Source of the DNA: an uncultured Caldilineaceae bacterium
GTDB taxonomy: Bacteria; Chloroflexota; Anaerolineae; Caldilineales; Caldilineaceae
Direction: 5' to 3'
Length of the DNA stretch: 64,000 nt
Assembly (NCBI GenBank): GCA_951813625.1
Contig: CATOTS010000014.1
Location: forward strand, 62,001-126,000
Shown here: one piece after another, positions 1 to 8,212 of the stretch
How the letters are laid out: each line of letters starts with the position of its first letter
Numbering within the stretch: the stretch's first letter is position 1
Made by a program: the position numbers and the translations under genes
Notes under the pieces: model-generated
Databases searched by the model: none
Seen by the model: the letters and a program-made list of their open reading frames with translations, nothing else
Told to the model about the DNA's origin: nothing

Positions 1-497
1 GCGGCGATGGCGGCCACGCCGTAGCGAAAGGGGTGAGATATCTCGCGGAAGGCAAAGGCGATGTAGGCCAGGATCAGTATCGAAGCGGCAACGACCGCCA
101 AGAGCGCGGCGCGGCTGACTTCACCGCCGATGGCCGGCCCGATGCTCCGGTAGAGCCGCTCATCGAATTCGCCGAATCGTCCCACAAGTGACTCTGCAAT
201 CAACTCTTTCTGTGAGATATCGATGTTCTTGAACTTGACCTGGACGGTGCGGTCGTCGTCGACCAGAAACGCCTTTGTATCGGTGTACCCTGCATCGACA
301 AAGACGCTGCCAACATCGGTCGGGGCGACGGGCGCGTTGAAGCGCATCTCCCATTGCGTTCCCCCGGTATAGTCGATGCTGAGGGGTAGGAGGGTGCCCG
401 AGGAGGTCAGATTCCAGAGCATGAAGAGGACTCCGGGCAGTATTCCGACCAGCGAGAGTAGAAACCAAAGGGGTCGTCGTTCAACCAAGCGATACAT
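1..497 (-). CDS. secF: Protein translocase subunit SecF (partial, cut by window edge)
   Basis: SecF is the inner-membrane partner of SecD; together they use the proton-motive force to help SecYEG-driven export. The ORF track missed this gene because it runs off the left edge. Translating from ATG at 497 gives MYRLVERRPLWFLLSLVGIL, a first membrane segment, then the family's SIDYTGGTQWEMRF block and the periplasmic P-domain. The segment RAALLAVVAASILILAYIAFAF follows, which is the second membrane helix. About 165 residues are visible and the C-terminal membrane core is missing. It lies 28 bp downstream of secD on the same strand, the usual secD-secF order, so the two are probably cotranscribed. 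Confidence 0.9.
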   Translation of the reverse strand, partial: MYRLVERRPLWFLLSLVGILPGVLFMLWNLTSSGTLLPLSIDYTGGTQWEMRFNAPVAPTDVGSVFVDAGYTDTKAFLVDDDRTVQVKFKNIDISQKELIAESLVGRFGEFDERLYRSIGPAIGGEVSRAALLAVVAASILILAYIAFAFREISHPFRYGVAAIA

Positions 498-525
498 AGA
501 AGTCTCTTTAGTGTATTTCCTGTCC

Positions 526-1926
526 TTAGTAGCCCAGAAGCCCGCGACTGCCGAGGAGCCTTTGCCCCTGCGTCGCCAGAAAACTGCGCATGAAGGTACG
601 AGTGACAAAGACGGCTGTGAACATCGACAGCAGGACGCCGACCGCGAGCGTGATGGCGAAGCCCTTGACTATGCTGGCGCCGAAGTTATTGCCGAACCAG
701 TACAGAACTGCACATGAGATGAGCGTCGAGAGATTGCCGTCGCGAATGGCGGGCCAGGCGCGACTGAATCCGGTCTCGACCGCCAAGCGGAGGGAGCGGC
801 CGTTGCGCAGCTCCTCCTTCATTCGTTCAAAGATGAGGATGTTGGCATCTACGGCCATGCCGATTGAAAGAATGAAGCCGGCAATGCCGGGCAGTGTCAG
901 GGTTACGGGCATCAGCTTGTACATGGCCAGGTTCAGCGTTACGTAGATGGCGAGAGCGCCATCTGCCAGCACACCGGGTAGTCGGTAGAGCAGGACCATG
1001 AAGATGAGCACAAGCGCGCCGCCTACGATGCCGGCCTGAAGGCTGCGATCGATCGAGTCCTGCCCCAGACTGGCGCCGATTGTGCGAACATCCACCACCT
1101 GCAACGGGATCGGCAGTGCGCCGTAGCGCATCTGGATGGCGAGGCTATCGGCCTCATCGGCGGTGAAGTTGCCGCTGATGACGCCCTGGTCGTTGATGGC
1201 GGCGTTGATTACGGGCGTGGAGAGCACGCGCCCGTCCAGCACTATCGCCAGCACGCGGCCGATGTTGTCGCGTGTGTAGGCAAAGAATTCTCCGCTGCTC
1301 TCGCTGGTCAGGTCGAACTGAATCTGCCACTGGGTGAATTCGTCCTGCGCTGCCACGACGCCTTCGAGGATGTCGCCCGTCATGATCGTGGCGAAGACTT
1401 CATCCGGGAAGGGAACTGATTGCGGCGCGGCTTCGCCGGCGGCAACCGCCTGCTGCAGTTTTGCGACGGCGTCGGGGCGGTTGGTTGTATTGATGAAGTC
1501 TTCCGGGCCGACGGGCATGCCGCCGAGGTCGACGAATTCCAACTGGCCGGTCGAGCGGATCGTCTCGATTGCCTGGTCGGGATTCTTGACGCCAGGCAGC
1601 TCGACGATCATGCGGCGGTCGCCCTGCAGCTGGACGGTGGGTTCGGTAAGGCCGAGGCCGTTGACGCGCTGTTCGACGATGACTTTGGCCGAGTTCAGCG
1701 CCTCGGCCACAAGTTCCTGGTCCTCGCCGACATCGGCCTCGAGCAGGATCTGGGTGCCGCCTTTGAGGTCGAGTCCCAATGTCAGCTCGCGGATGTCGCG
1801 TTGCGTATCGATTCCCGGCGCCAAGCTCTCTTCCAGCCAGGCGGGATGGTCGATTGGCAGCGCGACGAATAACGAGGCTGCAAAGAGGCAGGCGATGACC
1901 ACGACGACGGTGATATGGTTCCGCAT
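526..1926 (-). CDS. secD: Protein translocase subunit SecD
   Basis: SecD is a membrane component of the SecDF export motor. The 466-residue product has an N-terminal membrane segment (about residues 5-22). The first conserved periplasmic block [19 protein letters not shown] follows at about residue 48. Then come the P1 domain and the C-terminal RND-type membrane core with [17 protein letters not shown], the helix-4 region [25 protein letters not shown] and [22 protein letters not shown]. The length is close to other non-proteobacterial SecD proteins. The gene is followed after 28 bp by secF. No regulatory site is obvious upstream. Confidence 0.95.
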   Translation of the reverse strand: MRNHITVVVVIACLFAASLFVALPIDHPAWLEESLAPGIDTQRDIRELTLGLDLKGGTQILLEADVGEDQELVAEALNSAKVIVEQRVNGLGLTEPTVQLQGDRRMIVELPGVKNPDQAIETIRSTGQLEFVDLGGMPVGPEDFINTTNRPDAVAKLQQAVAAGEAAPQSVPFPDEVFATIMTGDILEGVVAAQDEFTQWQIQFDLTSESSGEFFAYTRDNIGRVLAIVLDGRVLSTPVINAAINDQGVISGNFTADEADSLAIQMRYGALPIPLQVVDVRTIGASLGQDSIDRSLQAGIVGGALVLIFMVLLYRLPGVLADGALAIYVTLNLAMYKLMPVTLTLPGIAGFILSIGMAVDANILIFERMKEELRNGRSLRLAVETGFSRAWPAIRDGNLSTLISCAVLYWFGNNFGASIVKGFAITLAVGVLLSMFTAVFVTRTFMRSFLATQGQRLLGSRGLLGY

Positions 1927-2043
1927 GAATGTCCTTCGCTCAAGGCGAGTGCTTTGCTTGGCGTCGCGTCGACAGGAACGGCGCGGCTGGCGCCGCGTGA
2001 CGAAAATGCACGCGATTCAATCCTATCAATTATAAGCTCTGAC

Positions 2044-2274
2044 CTAACCGATACCAAAATCATGACCGCTTTTCCGTCGGTGTGAGATTGCAATCCGCTG
2101 CGTCGACGATAGACTGCGGCCATTGCAAAGAGATCGTTTTGCGCGGCAAGACCCTGTTCCGGGTGCGGTGTAGTGACGATGGCGGGCGCGGAGGAAGCTA
2201 TTGATTTGCCGGGGCGAGCAGTTGAGATTGCGCATGGTTCCGGCAAGGCGGGAGAATCTATCTAGGGTCGTCAT
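2044..2274 (-). pseudogene. Possible remnant of a phage terminase-like ORF
   Basis: A 76-codon frame starts with ATG overlapping the end of the upstream minus-strand gene (2258-2800), in the translational-coupling style of phage genes. It reads MTTLDRFSRLAGTMRNLNCS and PRQINSFLRAR, then APGTGS, after which the frame decays. A GxGS-like stretch after a helical start is compatible with the Walker A region of a large terminase that has been frameshifted and truncated. That is a guess from the pattern and the neighbour only. The remaining 1927-2043 shows nothing recognisable. Confidence 0.2.
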
Positions 2275-2800
2275 CGTTTTCCTCTATGGGTGGGTGGGTT
2301 TCGAGCAGCTTGTTGGCTTGCTCGAACAGTTTGGGCCAGTTGTCTGTGGGGTGTTTGTCGGGCTCGGGGAGGGTGGGCAGCTCGAGGCGTTCCTGTTCGA
2401 GCAGCCTGGCATAGATGGGTCGTAGGGTCGGGAGCAGGGCGCGGGCTTCTTCTTTCGAGAGGTTTTCGAGTTCTGCTTTGTCGATGACGTTGGAGATGAT
2501 GTTGATGATTCTGTCGAAATGGTCGAGGCGTCGCTGGCGAGCGGCGGCGGCGCGAGCGGCCTCACCTTCGCGTTGGTCCTGGTCGTAGGCGAGGGCGCGT
2601 TGATCCCAGTTGAACTGTTGCGCCCTATCTGAAGCGGTCTTAGAGGGTTTGCCGTTGCTGTGCGTCCAGATGCGATAGGCAGCGGTAAGGGAGCGAAAGG
2701 GTCCCAGGTCGAGGTAGACCTGGAAGCGGGCGAACCATTCGATGGGTTCGTCATCCAACTGTTGCCAAGGTTTGTGTGATTGAGCGTCTGTCATAGCCAA
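2258..2800 (-). CDS. Hypothetical protein, possibly phage terminase small-subunit-like
   Basis: The product is 180 residues, charged, with no signal peptide or membrane segment. The N-terminal block EPIEWFARFQVYLDLGPFRSL followed by TAAYRIW resembles the helix-turn-helix-like start of small proteins found before terminase genes ('RF..Y..LGP.RSL'). The rest is strongly helical and rich in A, R, E and L, with a probable coiled coil around DQDQREGEAARAAAARQRRL. TTG at 2800 has AGGAG about 6 nt upstream and ATG at 2794 is the alternative start. The adjacent overlapping frame (2044-2274) supports a phage-derived pair. Function is not established. Confidence 0.5.
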   Translation of the reverse strand: MAMTDAQSHKPWQQLDDEPIEWFARFQVYLDLGPFRSLTAAYRIWTHSNGKPSKTASDRAQQFNWDQRALAYDQDQREGEAARAAAARQRRLDHFDRIINIISNVIDKAELENLSKEEARALLPTLRPIYARLLEQERLELPTLPEPDKHPTDNWPKLFEQANKLLETHPPIEENDDDPR

Positions 2801-2990
2801 GTCAGGCTCCTAAGTTCTATGGGACCGAAGTCCATTCAAATTGACGCGATAGGTCGACTGATGTCGACGAGAGTGGGCCGATGTAGCACAATGTCGTCCA
2901 ATTATTTTTTTCTGGACGGGGTGTGCGGCGGCGGGATTGGGGGTAAATTGGGCGGAAATTGGCGGTTGGAATTGCAAGATATTTGCAGCG

Positions 2991-3455
2991 TAGCAGGGTT
3001 TCGGATCTCTTGCAGGGGAGGGTGCGAAATTGGGAGTTGGTGTCGGTATGATAGGCATGATGAATACAGCGTAGCAGGGTTGCGGATCTCTTGCAGTAGA
3101 GGGGGTGGAATTGGGTTGTGGTGTCGGTATGATAGGCATGATGAATACAGAGTAGCAGGGTTTCAGATCTCTTGCAGGGGAGGGGGTGGAATTGGGAGTT
3201 GGTGTCGGTATGATAGGCATGATGAATACAGCGTAGCAGGGTTTCAGATCTCTTGCAGGGGAGGGGGTGGAATTGGGTGGTGGCGTCGGTATGATAGGCA
3301 TGATGGTGACAGCGTAGAAGGGTTTGGGATCTCTTGCAGGGGAGGGGGTGGAATTGGGTGGTGGTGTCGGAATAATAGGCATTATGATGACAGCGTAGCA
3401 GGGTTGCGGATGTCTTGCAGGGGAAGGGGTGGAATTGGGTTGGAGCGGGTGTTGT
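2991..3455. repeat. 81-bp tandem repeat (minisatellite), about 5.7 copies
   Basis: The motif TAGCAGGGTTTCGGATCTCT recurs at 2991, 3072, 3153, 3234, 3315 and 3396, exactly 81 bp apart, with a few point differences per unit. Because 81 is a multiple of three, frames stay open on both strands and generate the repetitive ORFs 2780-3475 (+) and 2810-3685 (-), whose 27-residue periods look low-complexity. I treat those ORFs as by-products. Flanking sequence 2801-2990 and 3456-3820 contains no gene I can support. Confidence 0.9.
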
Positions 3456-3821
3456 CTGAACTGAAATTTGTCTGATTTGAGTGATGGGCAGGATTTGGTA
3501 AGTTGGGGGGGGAGCTGTCTGAACTGTCCAGCAATTCTTCCATCAACTCCTCCCGCAGCGGCGGCGACTCCGCCGCCATCTCGTTCGACGCGGCTTGCGA
3601 GTGATCTTCGCCCCATGACCAAAACGGCCCAGATACAGTTTCTGCCTCCCCCAAAATACTTCGCCTTCCCCTTTTCCTTGTCCATCTCGACCTACGTCGC
3701 TCTCGTAAGGATCTCGGATGCATTCGCGGAATTGGGTGCAGCCCACATTTGGGATGGGAATCGTTGGGCGTGGAATTCATTCCAGTGGAGACTGAAGTTG
3801 TTTGTCGGCTTTTGGGAGAGG

Positions 3822-3945
3822 CACAGGGCAGGCACAAGGCCCGCCCCTACGGGGGCTGCGGCGTTCGCTGATATTGGGGGCGGCGCGATGGGCTGCAGGC
3901 ATCACGGGCTACATGGAATCTACACTCGGCGGGGGGAGAACATCA
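3822..3945. repeat. Dispersed GC-rich intergenic repeat, copy 1
   Basis: The stretch with GGCAGGCACAAGGCCCGCCC, GCGGCGTTCGCTGATATTGG and GGGGGCGGCGCG is matched in the same order by 25648-25887, and both copies run directly into the same 58-bp palindromic repeat. It contains short inverted GC-rich arms (GGCAGGC/GCCCGCC). It looks like a non-coding REP/MITE-like composite, and the boundaries are approximate. Confidence 0.55.
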
Positions 3946-4003
3946 GGGGGGCGTTGCGGGGGGAGTCCCCCCGCACAAGGGAGGGCCGCAGGCCCGACCG
4001 TCC
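3946..4003. repeat. 58-bp palindromic GC-rich repeat, copy A
   Basis: The unit GGGGGGCGTTGCGGGGGGAG continues TCCCCCCGCACAAGGGAGGG and then CCGCAGGCCCGACCGTCC. Two internal hairpins are visible: GGGGGGA/GTCCCCCC and GGGCC-gca-GGCCC. The same unit occurs at 4404, 19659, 25888 and 41015. Three copies lie inside MITEs; this one and the 25888 copy lie outside. Confidence 0.85.
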
Positions 4004-4168
4004 AGAGCTGCAGTGGTCAGTTGCTAATGGCCAGTTGCCAGTTGCCAGTGGTCAGTTGCCAGGAACTGCCGGGCGTGGTGGACAGTGGACTGACCATGAC
4101 TCGGTCGCTACATGAGGTAGAGGAACATGTCCTCAATTTTGGACTGCACTCCCCCTGAATTTCGGAGG

Positions 4169-4202
4169 TTGACAAAAGACAAAAAGTTCATATATATATG
4201 AA
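4169..4202 (+). promoter_or_regulatory. Promoter-like sequence overlapping a 16-bp palindrome
   Basis: TTGACA (4169-4174), a 16-nt A-rich spacer and TATATA (4191-4196) form a good sigma-70-type match. The perfect palindrome TTCATATATATATGAA (4187-4202) overlaps the -10. The next thing downstream is the MITE, not a gene, so this may be an orphaned promoter. Confidence 0.35.
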
Positions 4203-4248
4203 ATCGTACGAAGATTGAGCCAAATCACCTACTATTCTTTCATTTTTG

Positions 4249-4556
4249 GTAACTACTAAGCCACATACAGCATCGGTCTCGATCAGTCTTCCATCCCCGC
4301 CGCCATTCAGATTATCTGACTGCGTATACAGTTGGCCGCCACCGCGTTGGATAAGCCGCACTGCAGGAATGACGACGTACCGTCGGTGAGCGATGGTTTT
4401 GGAGGGGGGCGTTGCGGGGGGAGTCCCCCCGCACAAGGGAGGGCCGCAGGCCCGACCGTCCCAAAAGCAAGGAGAACGTAAAGCGGAGTGAGGAGAGAGA
4501 AAACACCTTCGCTCACCTCATTCAGGGTTACAGACTGATTGCGGCTGAGTAGTTAC
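4249..4556. mobile_element. MITE, copy 1 (308 bp) with 8-bp target duplication
   Basis: The ends are GTAACTACTAAGCCACA on the left and the inverse of GTAACTACTCAGCCGCA on the right, an imperfect terminal inverted repeat of about 22 bp with 9 perfect outer bases. The element is flanked by CATTTTTG at 4241-4248 and again at 4557-4564, a perfect 8-bp duplication. It encodes no transposase. Terminal GTAA and an 8-bp duplication are the known hallmarks of IS66-family elements, so IS66-type mobilisation in trans is the likely explanation (inference). It carries one 58-bp palindromic repeat inside. Sister copies: 40860-41167 (same length) and 19505-19789. Confidence 0.88.
4404..4461. repeat. 58-bp palindromic GC-rich repeat, copy B (inside MITE 1)
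   Basis: Same unit as 3946-4003, with the two hairpin-forming cores GGGGGGA/GTCCCCCC and GGGCC-gca-GGCCC. Here it sits in the middle of the MITE. Confidence 0.85.
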
Positions 4557-4564
4557 CATTTTTG

Positions 4565-5025
4565 TGGCGTGAGTCAGGTTCATTTCGGACGCATCAGGGC
4601 GGCTGGTAATTGATGCGTTCGCTTCGGTCAGGTACGGTGGCTCTGAGCGGCGACGGAGTGCCGCTTCCATGCGAGTCTCCTTCTACAATCCTACTCCCAT
4701 TTCACAACAGTAATGCCGCGGGTAAACCCAGCGTTGCTCATTTCTGAGGAATCGCGCTGTGGGCGCCGCAGCCTTACGCGCTTACGCAATTGAACTTAAG
4801 CCCCGCTTTTGCCGGACAGCAGCGGCGTCGGTGCGCCCGCCGCGATTGCCTACGAGGCGGAGTCATTCCGATGAGGGAAATCGCTTGGGCAGCTTACCGT
4901 ATCGTGTAATAGCAGGACCTGGCTCGTGCGCGTTCCAAACGGAGTCGCCTTGGTGCAAAGGAGATAGCCAATGGGAAACGTAAAGGTCGCAGAAATCGGT
5001 TTGCGTCATTTGCCGGTAGACCCGA
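4565..5025. other. Intergenic stretch without a supportable gene
   Basis: Between MITE 1 and the broken binding-protein gene I see no convincing ORF. The short frames in the track here have no recognisable motif. It probably holds the remains of the upstream region of the decayed ABC operon. Confidence 0.5.
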
Positions 5026-5036
5026 AAGGAGGGACC

Positions 5037-5730
5037 TTGACAGTCGCAAAGCGATGGAGCAGTCGGCGGGACTTTCTGTAAGCTTCGGTTGCAGGGGCGG
5101 CTGGTGTTTTGGCGGCGGGGTGTGTCGTCCCGGTAGCGACTGGGGAGGAAGTGGCCGGTGAGCCGGCCGAGGTCCAAAGGGAGCTGACTTTCATTGGCGG
5201 CGGCAGCGAGGTATGGCAGAACATCTCCAACTATTTCACCGAGAACACAGGCATCAAGGTCAACTTGCAGAGTTATCCCACCGGGGGCGGCGATGCAGTG
5301 ACCCAAAAGTCCATCATGCTGGGTGAAATCGAGTATGACGAGATCGACATTCAGGTCCGCATGGACACAACCACTGCCGTCTACCTGCAGAAGGAGTGGT
5401 TCGAAGACCTGAAGGATCTCTACTCCGAAGAGGACATTGCGGACATACCGAGCTCGATTCGCAACTTCAGCGATACCTACGGTTGGGGCCGCCATCCACA
5501 CAACCTGGCCGCCATCGTTTTCTACCGTAATACCGAGCTCGTTCCCGAGGCGCCGGCCATGTGGGAAGAAATGGTCTCGGTTGCACAGGAACTGACCAAC
5601 GCGGACGAGGAAAGATGGTGCTGGCGCTCCTCCGGGGCCGGCTGGGCGGCAAACGTCACGGCCGTCATGGTTCGTCAGGCCGGCGGCGACATCAGCATCA
5701 TGGACGACGAGGCGTCGCGCGCGGCGTTGC
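5037..5730 (+). pseudogene. ABC sugar-type substrate-binding lipoprotein, broken N-terminal part
   Basis: A TTG start at 5037 with AAAGGAGG at 5026-5033 opens a twin-arginine/lipoprotein leader: SSRRDFL, then an in-frame TAA (5079-5081), then ASVAGAAGVLAAGC with a lipobox LAAGC. After it comes a family-1 binding-protein N-lobe (about 200 residues: FIGGGSEVWQNISNYFTENT, NLAAIVFYRNTELVPE). Near 5730 the reading changes abruptly into the tail of a permease. The gene therefore has both a nonsense codon in its signal peptide and a missing C-lobe. Intact homologues bind sugars outside the membrane for MalFG-type permeases; this copy cannot do that. The ORF track starts it at 5109, inside the leader. 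Confidence 0.75.
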
Positions 5731-6126
5731 GGTATCGTTCGTCCGCTGGTCAAGCCAGGCGTTTCGGGCACATTCATCGTTCTCTTCATCGGCGCCTGGA
5801 GTGAGTTTCTGTTCGCGTTTTTCCTGACCTTCAGCGATCACGCCAAGGCGCTCACCGTACGCATCCTCGAAGTCCCTGCCGATTTTTTCACGCCGCTGCA
5901 TCGCATGGCCGCGGGCGGTCTGATCGATCTGATTCCAATCGCAATCATTATCCTGATCGCGCAGCGATATATCGTTAGGGCCTGGTTGCGGGCGCTCTCG
6001 GCGGCGGGCAACCGGCGAGACTCCGGGCGCGCACCATATCCTCGCAAACGCGGACGGGCCATCAGAGCAACAGGAAGACAGCAACAGGAATACAGCAACA
6101 GGAAGACAGCAACAGGAATACAGTAA
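5731..6126 (+). pseudogene. MalG-type ABC permease, C-terminal remnant
   Basis: In the frame beginning at 5731 the sequence reads IVRPLVKPGVSGTFIVLFIG, then AWSEFLFAFFLTFSDHAKAL, and later LIDLIPIAIIILIAQRYIVR. This is the end of a carbohydrate ABC inner-membrane permease: the post-EAA segment, a membrane helix, a loop and the last helix with its basic tail. The N-terminal part is absent. Joined directly to the binding-protein fragment, it shows that a deletion removed the binding-protein C-lobe, probably a first permease, and the start of this one. The last codons run into a 14-bp repeat array. Confidence 0.72.
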
Positions 6127-6136
6127 AAGGAAGACT
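6068..6136. repeat. 14-bp tandem repeat, about 5 copies
   Basis: CAACAGGAAGACAG and CAACAGGAATACAG alternate at 6068, 6082, 6096 and 6110, with a decayed fifth unit. The array ends at the GTG start of the glycosidase, and its AAAAGGAAG may serve as that gene's ribosome-binding site. Confidence 0.8.
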
Positions 6137-7759
6137 GTGACACTGGAATTCAGGAGCCAAGGCGTCGGCGTTGCGCTTGAATTTGACCTGGAGCCGGGCG
6201 TCTCGGAGTGGACGTTGCAGTCGGATGGCGGCGGCAACGCCGAAATGCGCTACGCGGGCGGCGGCTATACGCTGACCCTTCGCCAGCGACGTCGGGAGGG
6301 CCATTGCCTGGCCGAGTTCAACCTGAGGCGAGCATCCGGCGAGCCCTTTCAGCTGCGCCGCTATGCTCTGAAGGCGGACGCCAGCACCGCCGGTCTCGAC
6401 CGGATCTGGCGGCCCTGGCATCTCCATTGGTTTACTGAGTATCTCGGCTTCTATCCTAACGGCCTGCAGAGCACACACAGCCGCCATCGCCAGTTTGACG
6501 AGCTGCACCGGACGATGGCCGACCGCCGCATCCCCAACGTCGTGGGCATCGACAGAACCGTGCGCACCGTGCACGCGGTGGGCCTGCTGGACCAGCGCAT
6601 CGAGACCGACATTCGCTACCGCGCCCTGACACATTACGCCACTGAACTGCAGCCCAAGGGCGCTGTGCGCTATGATTTCCGACGGCCGATTGAAGGCGGC
6701 ACGCTTCACGAGCTAACCGAGTACAAAGACGGCTTCTTCGTTTCGAGCGGCTCTTCCTGGTTCGACACCATGGGGGCCTACCGCGCGCTGCACGACGAAA
6801 GCCTGGGGCGGTCTGTGCGACCCAGCCCCGACGCGGCCTGGGAACCTCTGTGGACGCTCTGGGGGGGATCGAAAGGCGACTGGGAGTGGGGACGTGAAGA
6901 GGCGTTGCAGGAGGACGAGCTGTTCGAGGCGGCCCAGATTGCCGCCGACCTGGGCATCCGCGGCATGAACGGTTGGGGGGGCTGGTTCCGAGAGATGCTG
7001 CCCCATTCCTACAAGTCCGAGGATTTGCTCTGGGCCTACCCCGACGACGTCGGCGACTACCAGCCCGCGGACAAGTACCCGGACCTGCGCGCCTTTGTGC
7101 GCAGGCTGCAAGGGATCGGGATCAAGGTTATGCCCTGGGTCTCGCCGTGGATGGCGGGACGAGGCACCCGGTTCAGGCAACAGGTCAAGGAGACCCTGGT
7201 CGAGGTTGATCTTGATCCCTCCGACCGATGGCAAAACGAGGCAACCTCACGTCTGTGTCCGCGTCATCCCTTCACCCAGAAGTACGTGCCCGAACTGATG
7301 GCGCGCCTGCTGCGCGAGTACGAGTTTGACGGTTTTTGCGTCGACATGGTTGACGCCTGGGTGCTGGAGAACTGCACTGCCGACCATGAGCACACGACCG
7401 GCTCCGTCGGCCTGGCCATGGCCGAAACTATCGAGCGTATGCGCGAGGCGATGTACGCCGTGCATCCCGAAGCCGTGATTGAGTTCAAGCCCATGTACTC
7501 GAACATCAGCAACCTGTACAAGGCCTCGACGCACCGCGCACCAGACACCGGCTTTGTCTCGGCATACGATGCCGACCGACGCTGCTGCGTTATGCTGCGC
7601 ACGTATGTGCCCAGCGGCGTCGCCGTCCACAAGTTGACCCAAACGGTGATTGTTGAGGAAGCAGGAGAGCAAAGCGGTGGCGGAGCGACCGGCACTAGGA
7701 CTACCCTGCGTGATGATACAGATTCTATGTTCCCGTGCTTATGCATTGGCTGGACGTGA
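6137..7759 (+). CDS. GH36/clan GH-D-like glycosidase, C-terminally truncated
   Basis: A paralogue of the intact gene at 19895-21910. The two align from the start (LEPGVSEW versus LDPPVSEW) through the beta-sandwich domain, RRIPNVVGIDR and WYxx repeats, up to VPSGVAVH. It contains the barrel-core motif EFDGFCVDMVDAW (predicted nucleophile Asp) and SAYDADRRCC (predicted acid/base region). Right after VAVH the sequence switches to an unrelated 42-residue tail (KLTQTVIVEEAGEQ), losing the last part of the barrel and the C-terminal domain seen in the paralogue. GTG start with AAAAGGAAG upstream. An alpha-galactoside-like substrate is expected for the family, but activity is doubtful here. Confidence 0.75.
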   Translation: MTLEFRSQGVGVALEFDLEPGVSEWTLQSDGGGNAEMRYAGGGYTLTLRQRRREGHCLAEFNLRRASGEPFQLRRYALKADASTAGLDRIWRPWHLHWFTEYLGFYPNGLQSTHSRHRQFDELHRTMADRRIPNVVGIDRTVRTVHAVGLLDQRIETDIRYRALTHYATELQPKGAVRYDFRRPIEGGTLHELTEYKDGFFVSSGSSWFDTMGAYRALHDESLGRSVRPSPDAAWEPLWTLWGGSKGDWEWGREEALQEDELFEAAQIAADLGIRGMNGWGGWFREMLPHSYKSEDLLWAYPDDVGDYQPADKYPDLRAFVRRLQGIGIKVMPWVSPWMAGRGTRFRQQVKETLVEVDLDPSDRWQNEATSRLCPRHPFTQKYVPELMARLLREYEFDGFCVDMVDAWVLENCTADHEHTTGSVGLAMAETIERMREAMYAVHPEAVIEFKPMYSNISNLYKASTHRAPDTGFVSAYDADRRCCVMLRTYVPSGVAVHKLTQTVIVEEAGEQSGGGATGTRTTLRDDTDSMFPCLCIGWT

Positions 7760-8212
7760 AGCCCAATTCGGCGTAATTCTGGGCAGAAATACCAGGTTTG
7801 GTCCAATCTTATAAGAACTCATAGATGCAACTTGGATTTCCTGATAACTATCTCATATTAGGATGGTAGAGTGTAGTGGGATATGCCGTTTTAGGGAGGT
7901 TCACATTTGGTGTTTATGGTGAGCCCCAATCGTTTGGTGTCGCTGGCAACTTCCCCGGGAACATACGAACAACGGGGCAAGATGCGCCGAAAGCCGGGGG
8001 CATATGACTTTCGTACCCACTTCATTACTTTTGGCACTGCAAAGCGCTCCCACCATCTGTTAATCTGGAACTACGCACCAAAAACATGACGGGCTCTCAC
8101 CAAAAGCAGGATGGACTCTCACCAAAAACAGGACGAGTCCTTACCAAGGCCAGGATAGATTAGTCAATTCTGGAAACAGACAGGATTTCCCCTGCAGAGG
8201 TGGCCGATTTCC
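7760..8212. other. Intergenic, with a degenerate short repeat
   Basis: No supportable gene; the 60-residue frame at 7907-8089 lacks any recognisable motif. Around 8085-8155 the phrase CTCACCAAAA-CAGGA recurs about three times roughly every 24 bp. The upstream deletion that truncated the glycosidase may also have removed the sensor part of the kinase that follows. Confidence 0.4.

Noticed and set aside
2991-3455. CRISPR array
   Set aside because: Units are contiguous 81-bp repeats without unique spacers.
2780-3685. Repetitive ORFs on both strands as a repeat protein gene
   Set aside because: Open frames are explained by the 81-bp period; neither has a convincing start region or known repeat domain. 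Kept as a finding only.
4188-4516. Short minus-strand ORFs (VGPAALPCAGG-type proteins)
   Set aside because: They arise from the MITE and palindromic repeat; the same peptides recur at 19482-19758, 25857-26126 and 40918-41142.
7907-8089. 60-codon ORF
   Set aside because: No motif, no clear ribosome-binding site, located in a deletion-scarred intergenic region.
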